Below, one piece after another: positions 1-8,206 of a DNA stretch of 64,000 nt; within the stretch, counting starts at the first letter, position 1, and each line of letters starts with the position of its first letter. A program made the position numbers and the translations under genes. Origin of the DNA: Singulisphaera sp. GP187 (GTDB taxonomy: Bacteria; Planctomycetota; Planctomycetia; Isosphaerales; Isosphaeraceae); assembly GCF_900129635.1 (NCBI RefSeq), contig NZ_FSRB01000001.1, positions 4,131,501 to 4,195,500 of the forward strand, read 5' to 3'. The notes under the pieces were generated by a model. The model ran no database searches. It saw only the letters and a list, made by a program, of their open reading frames with translations, and was not told the DNA's origin.

Positions 1-443
1 TCCCACCAGCCGAAAATGGCGAAGAGAACGGTGGTGAGGGCGATCGCCAGCACGACGATCACCGACCAGAGCCCTCGCATGTGAACGTTCGTAATGACGA
101 TGACCAGGCAGAGGGTGACCGCGAAGATCATCCCCGGGCTGTTGCTCGCGGCCATCCGGAGGCGCGGATGGGCGATCGCTCCCGTGGCCTTGTCCACCGG
201 GAATGGCTTCCCTTGAGGAAGCACCAGGACGTCGCGCGGCTCGTCGTGCCCCTCGACGGTGCGTTGCCTCTCGGCCATGGTGCCAACGGGAACCACGGCC
301 ATGAGCTGGTTGTCGAGGTACGTCAAAGCGGCGAGCAGGAACCCAACCAGCCAAACCGGCCACCAGAAAAAGATCGGCGAGTGGCTGATCAAGACGACTT
401 CATGAAGTGGTGTCGGCGCGGGATTCGTCGTTGTGGTCGACAT
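1..443 (-). CDS. Conserved membrane protein, C-terminus beyond window edge
   Basis: This reading frame starts at an ATG at 443 and runs off the left edge without a stop, so only the first 147 codons are visible. The start is preceded by a GAAGGA-like ribosome binding site (GAGAAGGATCACG before the ATG). A Thr/Pro-rich head is followed by a first hydrophobic segment at about residues 23-42 (begins IFFWWPVWLVGFLLA), a soluble stretch of about 60 residues containing an Arg/Glu-rich part, and two more hydrophobic segments near residues 103-117 and 122-146. I do not recognise a characterised family; the FFWWPVW segment looks like a planctomycete conserved membrane protein of unknown function. No enzymatic motif is visible in the part present. 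Confidence 0.7.
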   Translation of the reverse strand, partial: MSTTTTNPAPTPLHEVVLISHSPIFFWWPVWLVGFLLAALTYLDNQLMAVVPVGTMAERQRTVEGHDEPRDVLVLPQGKPFPVDKATGAIAHPRLRMAASNSPGMIFAVTLCLVIVITNVHMRGLWSVIVVLAIALTTVLFAIFGWW

Positions 444-1366
444 CGTGATCCTTCTCGAACGGAGGGCGATCTCGTCGTTCCGAGCCCCACCCCAAAACGC
501 GGATTGAGAGGTCTTGGACTTGCAGTGCGAGCCGGGCCAGATCTCGCGCCGCGCGACGTCTCGGCGTGGCTTGCCTCGCCTCGCCTCGGGTCGTCGGCCT
601 CAAGCTCGGTGCGGAGCCCCTGAGTCAACAAATGGGCGCCGGGGAAAGCCGGATTCGCGTGGCATCCTACCACGCAATGATAACAGCGCATAGCAATGAG
701 ATAGCCCCACCGCATGCACACCGCATGCACACCGCGCGCGGCCGCGACCGTTCGGCCGGACAAAGTCGCCAGAAAAAGCGCAACATCCTTCAATCACTCG
801 GAGCAGGTGATCCGAATCCCGCCCCGATTCCTCGTTCGGTGGCCGCCGGACTGGTGACCGGAAAGCGACCACGTGGTCCGGGATCGTCGTCGTTGCCATC
901 AGGGCTCCGAAGCCAAAAATACAATCAATTTATTGCTAATTTCTTTTCATATTAACTTTTTGAATCGATATTAGGCAAACCTGATCCGGTCCACGCCTGC
1001 ACGACAGTGAAATTCCATTCATGATGATTCAAAACACCCGTTAACCCAACAGCCGCCACAAGTTCGCGGGCTCGTCCGGGGCGATCGGATTCAAAAAACT
1101 GAGGTAGAAACCGCGATTCGGACCCTGTTATCCTCAATAGGTCGTCTGACTGAGAAGCGTCGGCGGAGCTAAACGTCGTCCCGCATTTTGCCTCGTCATG
1201 ATCGCTCCGGAGTCATCCGTGGCGGTCGGCCGACGGCCTGATTGGGTTCATCCCACCTTCGTCTTACAACGCTCCCATTCATCGACCGGCCCGGCCCCAC
1301 CCAGCCTGGGTCAATTCTCCGCTTTCTTTTATGTTGGGTCCTTGCGCCCCTGGAGAAGTGAATTCC
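444..1366. other. Long intergenic region, no gene recognised
   Basis: About 920 bases lie between the divergently oriented membrane protein and the DUF1559 gene. The frames open here are Arg/Pro-rich and look like GC-driven noise. Near 710-731 an 11-bp unit (ACCGCATGCAC) occurs twice in tandem. The stretch 915-975 is clearly AT-rich compared with its surroundings and could hold promoter elements, but I could not assign a convincing -35/-10 pair. Confidence 0.5.
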
Positions 1367-2380
1367 ATGGTCCGTGTACGCAGAGCCTTCACGCTGATCG
1401 AGTTGCTTGTCGTCATCGCCATCATCGCCGTGCTGATCGCACTGCTGCTGCCGGCCGTACAAGCGGCCCGCGAGGCGGCCCGGCGGTCCCAGTGCATCAA
1501 CAACCTGAAGCAACTGGGCCTCGCCATGCAGAACTACCATGACGTGATCGGGACGTTCCCCCCCGGCGCACGGTCGGTCAGTTGGGGAACCTGGTATCAC
1601 TTCACGATGCCCTTCCTCGAGCAATCCGCGCTCGCCAACTCCTTCAACTTCCAAGGGTCGACGTTCGGCAGCAATACCCTCACCTACAACGACCCCGCCA
1701 ACACGACGACGAGCACGATGCGGGTCAGCGTCTTCCAGTGCCCCAGCGACCAGGCAGAGGCCCCGACCGGGAACGTGACCTCGGCGAACTACGCCTGTAA
1801 CTACGGCAACACGGGCACCGGTTACTTCCAGATCGACGGGAGCACCACGCCCACGGACTACAACGGCGTCGTCTTTGCCGGAGCGCCGTTCGCCTGGATC
1901 GCCGTCGGCGGGCCGGGCAACCTCTCACGCCCCTCCGCCACCTGCTCGAGCATCGCCTCGATCGTCGACGGGACAAGCAACACCTTGCTGGTGTCGGAGG
2001 TGATCCAGGGCCAGGACCAAGGCACCAAGCTCGACCTCCGCGGGTTCGTCCAGTATGGCTCATCGAGCGGCTTCGCCACCTACCTGGCCCCCAACTCACC
2101 CCAGCCGGACCTGCTGAACCAGGCGATCTATTGCGTCTACCCAGGCATGAACAACCCGCCTTGCAAGTTCCGGACCCAGTCTCCTCCCGCCTACCCAGGT
2201 GACACCACCCCGGGGATCAACGCCGACACCTACGCCGCGCGAAGCCGCCACTCGGGCGGGGTGAACTCGGTCTTCGCCGACGGCAGCGTCCACTTCACCA
2301 AGAACACGATCAACCTCAACGCCTGGCGGGCCCTGGGCACGTCGCGCGGCGGTGAGATCATCAGCGCCGACGCCATGTAA
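1367..2380 (+). CDS. DUF1559 domain protein with prepilin-type N-terminus
   Basis: Member of the large planctomycete DUF1559 family of pseudopilin-like surface or secretion-associated proteins (337 aa). The N-terminus carries the type IV prepilin methylation motif (FTLIELLVV, residues 8-16, with the Glu at +5), followed by the usual hydrophobic helix and the AAREAARR segment. The C-terminus has the H-x9-DG processing-associated motif (RHSGGVNSVFADG) found at the end of this family. The chosen ATG at 1367 has a GGAG site 11 bases upstream; an in-frame ATG at 1331 would put a 12-residue tail before the prepilin leader and is less likely. The residue before the cleavage site is Ala, not the usual Gly, which may affect processing. 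It precedes a tiny lipoprotein gene on the same strand, with a terminator after the pair, so they are probably cotranscribed. Confidence 0.93.
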   Translation: MVRVRRAFTLIELLVVIAIIAVLIALLLPAVQAAREAARRSQCINNLKQLGLAMQNYHDVIGTFPPGARSVSWGTWYHFTMPFLEQSALANSFNFQGSTFGSNTLTYNDPANTTTSTMRVSVFQCPSDQAEAPTGNVTSANYACNYGNTGTGYFQIDGSTTPTDYNGVVFAGAPFAWIAVGGPGNLSRPSATCSSIASIVDGTSNTLLVSEVIQGQDQGTKLDLRGFVQYGSSSGFATYLAPNSPQPDLLNQAIYCVYPGMNNPPCKFRTQSPPAYPGDTTPGINADTYAARSRHSGGVNSVFADGSVHFTKNTINLNAWRALGTSRGGEIISADAM

Positions 2381-2437
2381 TCGGCCCCGCGCGCGGCACG
2401 AACCGTTTTTCAAACACACCCCTCGAGGAAGTTTCCG

Positions 2438-2614
2438 ATGCTCCGACTCTGGGCTTTTGGCCTGATGCTGACCGGGTTGACGTTTGTGCTCAGTGGGTGC
2501 GGCGGGGAAGACAGCAAGGCGCCGGAAGGCGGAGTCGCCGCCCCGGGGAGCCCCGCACTGCCCGGCGCAGCCGACGCCGGGATCGATGTTGCGAAAAAGC
2601 AACCCAAACGTTGA
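2438..2614 (+). CDS. Small predicted lipoprotein (58 aa)
   Basis: A 58-codon gene beginning at ATG 2438, with a GAGGAAG ribosome binding site 7 bases upstream. The first 20 residues form a lipoprotein signal peptide ending in a lipobox (L-S-G-C, Cys at residue 21), followed by a short Gly/Ala/Pro-rich tail with no recognisable domain. It sits 57 bases after the DUF1559 stop and is followed at once by a strong terminator. Short lipoproteins of this kind often accompany DUF1559 genes in planctomycetes; a role in the same envelope structure is an inference from position only. Confidence 0.8.
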   Translation: MLRLWAFGLMLTGLTFVLSGCGGEDSKAPEGGVAAPGSPALPGAADAGIDVAKKQPKR

Positions 2615-2620
2615 TCGCCG

Positions 2621-2653
2621 CGCGGGCGCCTCGGCGCCCGCGTCCATTTTTTT
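2621..2653 (+). terminator. Intrinsic terminator after lipoprotein gene
   Basis: A perfect 10-bp GC stem (CGCGGGCGCC paired with GGCGCCCGCG) is followed within five bases by a run of seven T. It starts 7 bases after the lipoprotein stop codon and should end the DUF1559-lipoprotein transcript. Confidence 0.85.
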
Positions 2654-2710
2654 CCTAGCGATGGTCGAGTCGTTCGGTCGCAACTTCTCGCGAGTCCGAC
2701 GCCCCCAAAA

Positions 2711-2758
2711 AGGGCCGCTGACCCCCGTCCCAAGGACGAGGTCGGCGGCCCTCTTTTT
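2711..2758. terminator. Bidirectional terminator between convergent genes
   Basis: A 12-bp stem with one mismatch (AGGGCCGCTGAC against GTCGGCGGCCCT) is followed by five T on the + strand. On the - strand the same hairpin is followed by TTTTT as well. It lies between the lipoprotein gene (+) and the FAD oxidoreductase gene (-), so it can stop transcripts from both sides. Confidence 0.75.
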
Positions 2759-2803
2759 CCTTCGACTCGTCTCGCTAAAACGCGATGAACCGATGCTGGT
2801 GCC

Positions 2804-4591
2804 TCAGCGTTCGACGCCCGCCCCGGTGCCTGGGTAGGTCTGACCATCGATCGTCCAGACGATCGGGGTCTTGCGACTCACGAGCTCCTGAAGCGCTTCG
2901 ATCCGATCGAGTTCCTGACGACTTGTCCGGCCATTGAAGGCCATGTCGGCGGCGGCGACCCCCGCCGCGGTCCCGCTCGACCACTCGATCGGGTGCAGCC
3001 GGGTCGCGGCGTTGGCCAGGAAGCTCTGGGCCATCGTCTTGCCGGCGACGAGCAAGTTGCTGAACCGCTCGTTGGTCAGGGCCCGGAACGGGATCAGAAA
3101 CGGCAGCGTCTCGTGCGCGCCGACGACGTAGGCCGGCATCGCGCACGAGGCGATCGGGTGGACGTCGGACGCATAGGCCCCCAGCGCGATATGGTCGTAA
3201 AACCGCCGGCCGGTCTTGCGCTGCGGTGGTCCGCTGAGATCGCTCCCTTTGAGGAGGAAGCCGTCGAGGCCGACCGAGCGGCGGGTGTCGCGCACGTAGG
3301 GGACCTTGGCCAAGCCATGGCCGGTGCCCAGGGCCTCGCGTTCGAGACTGACCTGGCCGGGGGCAATGCCCTCGGGGGGATGGTTCTTGAACCAGGCGTG
3401 CCAGCCCAAGGCCCTGCGCTCCGCGGCGGCGATCACGGCGAGGTCAACACCCCCGCGCCAGTCGGCCCGCTCGGCGTCGGTCTCAGCGCGAGAGCGGAAC
3501 AGATAACCGAACGGGTAGTCGTTCCCCCCTTGCTTGCGGCGGGCCGAGTAGCCCCAGTTCTGAAGGCAGAGGTCGCCCACGGCCGGCGGCCCGCCCCCCT
3601 TCGCGCTCTTGATCCGCCGGTAGGTCCAGACTTGCGCCCAGGCGTCGGGCCGGCCGGTCTGGTCATCGAACCCGAATCCGTCGACATCCGCCGGGCCCGG
3701 CGGCTCGTCCACCGGCGCGGGGTTGAGCCGCTCGACCAGGTCAAACACAGTCGACTGGCCGCAACGGTCGTCCCCCTCGCGGCCACCGTCTGTCGCCTCG
3801 ACCCCCTGCAAGTACGGAGCACCTGACAGAACCAGCAGCTCGCCCCACTCGGTCGCGTCGACGAAGACGACCGACCGGTCCTTCCCCTTGTCCTGGTCCG
3901 AAGCGAACCGAATCACCCGTTTATCGAACCGCGCGGAGGGCTCGGGGCTGTACCAATCGGCGAGGTCTTCCGACAGATGTCGATCGTAACCGCCCGACGC
4001 GACGCCCGGCTTCGGCGTCCGCTGAACCACCTCGACGGCCGTGACCAGCCCCTTTTCGGCGTCCGTTTCGACACGCTTGACAACGGCGTCGCGGTAGACG
4101 GTGAGCGTCCCTTTTTTGCGGAGCGCCGCCTCGAGCGGGTGCAAATGGTGCTCGAGAAAACTCTTGGGTTCGAAGCAATAATTGGAGACCCAACCGCGCC
4201 CGGGATTGCCCGTGGCGTCAAGCATCGCACGAAAATTCGGAGTCATGTTCTCGCGACTTCGAGCAATCGTGGCGACATCGAGCAAGACAGCGCCCGTGGC
4301 CTTGTCGGTGATCTTATGCCAGGCCTCATCAATGGCCGGAACGCCGCTCGACGTGAGTTGACCGCCGACCCAATCTGTTGGCTCGATCAGGCAAGTTCGC
4401 GCCCCGGCCTCCGCCGCCGCGACGGCCGCCGCGAACGCCGCGGTACTGCCACCGGCGATCACAACGTCAAAGTCATGGTTGTTGTTATTCTTGTCAACCT
4501 GCTCGTCGAGAAACCCCTTGGCCGCCGGGCCAAGCCCAAGCCCCAGCCCCGCGACCGTCGCACACGTCCCCAGAAACTCTCGTCGCCGCAT
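2804..4591 (-). CDS. Exported FAD-dependent oxidoreductase (FAD_oxidored type)
   Basis: Protein of 595 aa resembling the FAD-dependent oxidoreductases of the PF12831 type common in planctomycetes. Residues 1-25 form a Tat-like leader (MRRREFLG followed by an Ala/Gly-rich stretch), so the enzyme probably acts outside the cytoplasm. The dinucleotide-binding beta-alpha-beta unit begins near residue 42 (FDVVIAGGSTAA) and is followed by the family segment EPTDWVGGQLTSSG near residue 70. A C-terminal part with AGKTMAQSFLANAATRLHP matches the second FAD-binding region of the family. I chose ATG 4591 because it starts the twin-arginine leader; an upstream in-frame ATG at 4666 would add 25 residues before it. 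No strong ribosome binding site is visible. The substrate cannot be read from the sequence. Confidence 0.88.
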   Translation of the reverse strand: MRRREFLGTCATVAGLGLGLGPAAKGFLDEQVDKNNNNHDFDVVIAGGSTAAFAAAVAAAEAGARTCLIEPTDWVGGQLTSSGVPAIDEAWHKITDKATGAVLLDVATIARSRENMTPNFRAMLDATGNPGRGWVSNYCFEPKSFLEHHLHPLEAALRKKGTLTVYRDAVVKRVETDAEKGLVTAVEVVQRTPKPGVASGGYDRHLSEDLADWYSPEPSARFDKRVIRFASDQDKGKDRSVVFVDATEWGELLVLSGAPYLQGVEATDGGREGDDRCGQSTVFDLVERLNPAPVDEPPGPADVDGFGFDDQTGRPDAWAQVWTYRRIKSAKGGGPPAVGDLCLQNWGYSARRKQGGNDYPFGYLFRSRAETDAERADWRGGVDLAVIAAAERRALGWHAWFKNHPPEGIAPGQVSLEREALGTGHGLAKVPYVRDTRRSVGLDGFLLKGSDLSGPPQRKTGRRFYDHIALGAYASDVHPIASCAMPAYVVGAHETLPFLIPFRALTNERFSNLLVAGKTMAQSFLANAATRLHPIEWSSGTAAGVAAADMAFNGRTSRQELDRIEALQELVSRKTPIVWTIDGQTYPGTGAGVER

Positions 4592-5566
4592 ACCATCCGT
4601 GCCCCCGCCGGCGGGCCGCCACCTCTCCGCGGGCGCGGCCAATTGCCGGAAAGTTAACGATACCACCCGAGTGAGGACGAGGTCGAGCCCCCGGCTTGTG
4701 GACGTCAGGGCAAGTTCCGCGTGACTTCAGAATCTCGGAGCAGATCCATCGAATGTCATGAGGCGACCCGCCACCAGCGTAAGCGAGTCAACACGAAAAG
4801 GACACCGACGATGGTGAACGATGAACCGATGAAAGTCCCGACTTAGGCACTGATCGCGAAAAGCGAGACGAACGACACGGAGTTGCTGGAGCAACTCACC
4901 CGGATCGCCACTCGAACGCTGGTGATCACCTGGGTGCTCCTCCTGAGCATCGGGAGACCGGCCGCCATTTGGTTGGGTCTCTCACTGATGTCGGCCGTGC
5001 GCCGTTGATCGACCGGGAAGCCCATCCGACTTCGGAGATTCACATGAACAACCCGTTCCTCCTGCAGGCGATCTCGGTCCGCACAAGGATGAGGACCGCT
5101 TCATCCATGCTCGAGAGAACGCCCGCCGAGTCTCGCTGGCATTTCCGCACGCCGAGATCGACTGGGCACGCGGGGTAGGCCCCGGACAACTTGCTTGTCC
5201 GGGCGGCGCAGCCGCACGAGGGAATCCACAGAGGCTTTGGATCATCTTTTGTCGCTTCGCGACCACGAACAAGCAAGTTGTCCGGGACACCCCCGCCTTC
5301 TACCCACACTACAAACTACCACATAAACAAATCATGTCACTATGTATTTTCTGGCCGCCATGGGGTAGATTTCAAGGCAGAGCTACTCAATCAGCGGGTT
5401 CAAAAATCAACTACACTCATCCCGTCGCCAAGCTAGAATTGGTGAGCCCAGTAACTTTCACCAACAGATATGGACCATGGACCAGGACTGACGGAGTTCA
5501 CCGCGCCCTTTCCTGGGCCGCCGAGAGACCGGGCGATTTTTTCAACTCGAGGTTGGACTGAATCCC
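4592..5566. other. Intergenic region with palindromic element
   Basis: Nearly 1 kb without a convincing intact gene. Around 4850-5006 on the + strand a frame encodes a plausible membrane-helix fragment (TLVITWVLLLSIGR) but has no start codon, so it may be a gene remnant. The main recognisable item is the inverted-repeat element at 5173-5305. Confidence 0.5.
5173..5305. repeat. 133-bp imperfect palindromic element (MITE/REP-like)
   Basis: The outer ends GGGTAG and CTACCC are inverted. Just inside lies a perfect 18-bp inverted repeat (CCCGGACAACTTGCTTGT at 5181-5198 and its complement at 5269-5286). The interior holds another small palindrome (GTCGC-TTC-GCGAC). Such nested symmetry suggests a non-coding mobile or extragenic palindromic element rather than a terminator, since no T tract follows. 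Confidence 0.7.
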
Positions 5567-6763
5567 ATGCCATTCATCGTTGACGAATCATACACACGGG
5601 ACCACATTCATGAGCAACTCGGCGGGGAAAAAGTCTCGTACCTCCCTCAGAAGGACGGCAAGATCGTCTGCGGCTGCTTCTCGTGGGAATCGAACCCTGA
5701 TGCGCCTGAGGTGATCTTGGTCGGTGGGGACGAAAATGGCGTAGTGCATCCGGTTGAGAAGAAAGCAAGGATCCTGGAAAAGCAGGAGGAACCAATCCCG
5801 GTCTTCCTCAAGCAGGCATCGAATGATTGGATCTTCAAGGGCTACTTTCAAGTCAAGGAGACGACCCGAGATCGCAAGTTCCTGGACGAGAAACAACGGA
5901 AAGCGGGACGAGATGACGTGGTCATGGCTCTGATCTTGGAACCGGCCGCGTCGTCCTTCGCTACGTATTTGCTCACCTGGAACCCCAACACCTGGTCCTG
6001 GGCCAGTCTGGAGAACGAGGTTGGCACGACGGCCGAAGGTCGTCCGGTCGATCATCGATGGAGTTGCGGGAGCACAAAGCGAATCCGGGTTGGCGACCGT
6101 CTCTTCCTCTTGAGACAAGGAGTCGAGCCAAAAGGAATCGTGGCGGCAGGCTGGGCGACTTCGACGTCCTACGAAGGTCCTCATTGGGACCAGGGCCGCA
6201 AGAGCCAGGGCGCCACCGCCCTCCTCGTCGATGTCCGCTTCGAGCGGATTCTGAATCCGGAGTCGGACGAGATCCTTCCGCTGGTGAAACTCCAAGTGGG
6301 TGCCCTCGCCTCGGTCAACTGGATGACTCCGGCATCCGGCATACAGATTAAGCGAGGGTGCGAGGAACTAGAGCGACTCTGGGCAGACCACATGCGTTTC
6401 TATCAATCCGATCTCAGCGATGTTGGCCAAGACGGGGCGATTGAGGGTGAGTTGCGGGTGGCTATGAGCAGGCACCGGGCAAGGGAGCGGTGGCTTCGGG
6501 ACAGCAAGATAGCCGAGGTCAAGCAAGCTAACGACGGACGACTCCCCTGCCATGTCTGCACATTCGACTTCTTCAAAGTCTATGGTGACATCGGCCGTGC
6601 TTACGCCCAAGTTCACCACCTCAAGCCACTGGGAGACCGCACTCGCCCGAGCCTAACAAAACTGTCCGATCTCGCCGTGCTCTGTGCCAACTGTCATATC
6701 ATGGTTCACATCGGGAATCAGGTGCGACCGCTGGAAGGTCTGCTTGCCGTGCCTCGATCCTGA
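5567..6763 (+). CDS. EVE-HNH endonuclease, probable modification-dependent (type IV) restriction enzyme
   Basis: Protein of 398 aa with three parts. Residues 1-125 form an N-terminal domain (YTRDHIHEQLGG) of the kind found in front of HNH nucleases. Residues about 131-275 resemble an EVE/PUA-like modified-base reader (TYLLTWNPNTWSW, RVGDRLFLLRQG, AAGWATS). The C-terminus is an HNH nuclease with a CxxC pair (C328, C331), H350-H351, and a second CxxCH (C373, C376, H377) plus H381, i.e. the zinc-stabilised beta-beta-alpha metal fold. This architecture is known for enzymes that cut DNA containing 5-methyl- or hydroxymethylcytosine; they need no partner methylase. Start ATG 5567 is the first in frame. 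It stands alone, next to a broken AlbA-like gene, consistent with a defence cargo site. The exact modified base recognised cannot be deduced. Confidence 0.85.
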   Translation: MPFIVDESYTRDHIHEQLGGEKVSYLPQKDGKIVCGCFSWESNPDAPEVILVGGDENGVVHPVEKKARILEKQEEPIPVFLKQASNDWIFKGYFQVKETTRDRKFLDEKQRKAGRDDVVMALILEPAASSFATYLLTWNPNTWSWASLENEVGTTAEGRPVDHRWSCGSTKRIRVGDRLFLLRQGVEPKGIVAAGWATSTSYEGPHWDQGRKSQGATALLVDVRFERILNPESDEILPLVKLQVGALASVNWMTPASGIQIKRGCEELERLWADHMRFYQSDLSDVGQDGAIEGELRVAMSRHRARERWLRDSKIAEVKQANDGRLPCHVCTFDFFKVYGDIGRAYAQVHHLKPLGDRTRPSLTKLSDLAVLCANCHIMVHIGNQVRPLEGLLAVPRS

Positions 6764-6857
6764 AACGACATAGCAAGTTTTGCCCCAGACCCGCAACACA
6801 GAACACAAACAAATCCACATTAACTGAATAACATGCATTGCAATAATCCATCTGCCA

Positions 6858-7750
6858 ATGCCGTCGTCACCGGGAAGTTCGGAATCGATTGGGGATCGGC
6901 ATGTTGATCTTCTGGCGAATCCGCTATCCAACGTGGGTGCGGTTCTCTTCGCCAAGGGACTCGGCAAATTCGATCGGATCGGCCGCAAGGCGATCAGAAT
7001 CATCAAGTACAAGGGCTCGGGCCGCACCGAGACGGAGCGGGAGTGGCGTGACCCGCCTTCCCAACGGGGCTATGCCGTCGCCTTCGAGGCAGCGGTGGCC
7101 TTCATCAATTCTCAGTTACCTCAGAACGAGCCAATCGGCCAGGCGTTCCGCACCGAGGTTCGCATGTACCCGGAAAAGGCGATCCGGGAACTGGTCGCCA
7201 ACGCCCTCATCCACCAGGACTTCACGGTCACGGGACTGGGCCAATGGTGGAGATCTTCGCCGACAGGTTGGAGATCTCCAACCCGGGCGAGCCCCTCGTG
7301 GACACGCTCCGCTTCATCGACACGCCTCCTCGGTCCCGCAACGAGGACTTGGCAGCTCTCATGAGGAGGATGAACATCTGCGAGGAGGGTGGGACCGGCA
7401 TCGACAAGGTGGTGGCGGCGATCGAAGCCTTCCAACTCCCGGCACCCGACTTCACTGCGATCTCGACGATGCAGCCAGGGTCCACTAAGGCAACCCTCTA
7501 TGCCTATCGCAAAGTGACGGACATGGACTCGAAGGACCGTATCCGAGCCTACTATCAGCACGCCTGCCTCTGCTACGTTTCCGGGAAGAGGATGACGAAC
7601 GCCTCGTTGCGAGAGCGACTGGGCGTCGAACCGCAAAACTACGCCGCAGTCTCTCGGATCATCCGAGACACGGTGGCCGGAGGTCTGGTAAAGGCGTTCG
7701 ATCCGAAGACGAGCAAGCGGTTCATGACATACGTGCCGTTCTGGGCCTGA
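6858..7750 (+). pseudogene. Truncated, frameshifted AlbA/RecG-like ATP-binding regulator
   Basis: Two frames together encode the C-terminal two thirds of a protein of the divergent AAA-4/AlbA_2 plus HATPase_c_4 type, often annotated as an ATP-dependent DNA helicase RecG-related protein. The first frame gives YPEKAIRELVANALIHQDF and the second MVEIFADRLEISNPGEPLVD and EEGGTGIDKVV, which are contiguous in intact homologues. The frame changes at 7232-7235, inside GGG; adding one base there restores the expected FTVTGTGPMVEIF junction. The N-terminal AlbA DNA-binding domain is missing altogether, so the gene is truncated as well as shifted. It lies 94 bases downstream of the EVE-HNH gene. A functional product is unlikely, although the second frame has its own ATG at 7244. 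Confidence 0.82.
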
Positions 7751-8206
7751 GAGGGGCCTCATGTGACGGCCATGTGACGGAAGCCCGACAACACGGGGAA
7801 CATGCCTGAGCAAAATCAAACAGAAGTACTTTCCAGAAGGTCACTTGCGACATTCCAGCGTGGTCGGCGATCATGTGATGGTCATGTGCCACACCCAAGT
7901 GCCTGGAGCAGCCACAGTAAGCCAGCCGGAGCAATCCTTCCGACTCGGAGCCGGCAGGTTCGCAACTCGACACCGCAGGATCGCATTCGACAAACTCACA
8001 CAGCAACAATTCAACGCTCTACAAGCCGACACATCCTCAAGGAGCCTGCCCCAGAGGGTTGCATACTTCCGCCGGCCCGCCGACGATATTCGGAGCCGAC
8101 CAACCAGGCGACGCAATCAGGACAAGTGTTGGCACCAGGCCGCCAACCATGTATCGTGTCGTAACGATCGGCATTGCAGATAGTTAGGCGGCGGTGAGGA
8201 AACGCG
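7751..8206. other. Intergenic region without recognisable gene
   Basis: About 450 bases. Two short direct repeats are visible near the start (CATGTGACGG twice around 7768-7790) and a related CATGTGATGGTCATGTG near 7872. The frames here have no family resemblance. The last bases carry the GTGAGGA ribosome binding site of the next gene. Confidence 0.45.

Noticed and set aside
710..731. Tandem 11-bp unit as a possible CRISPR or iteron array
   Set aside because: Only two copies with no spacers or further units; not enough for an array or an origin.
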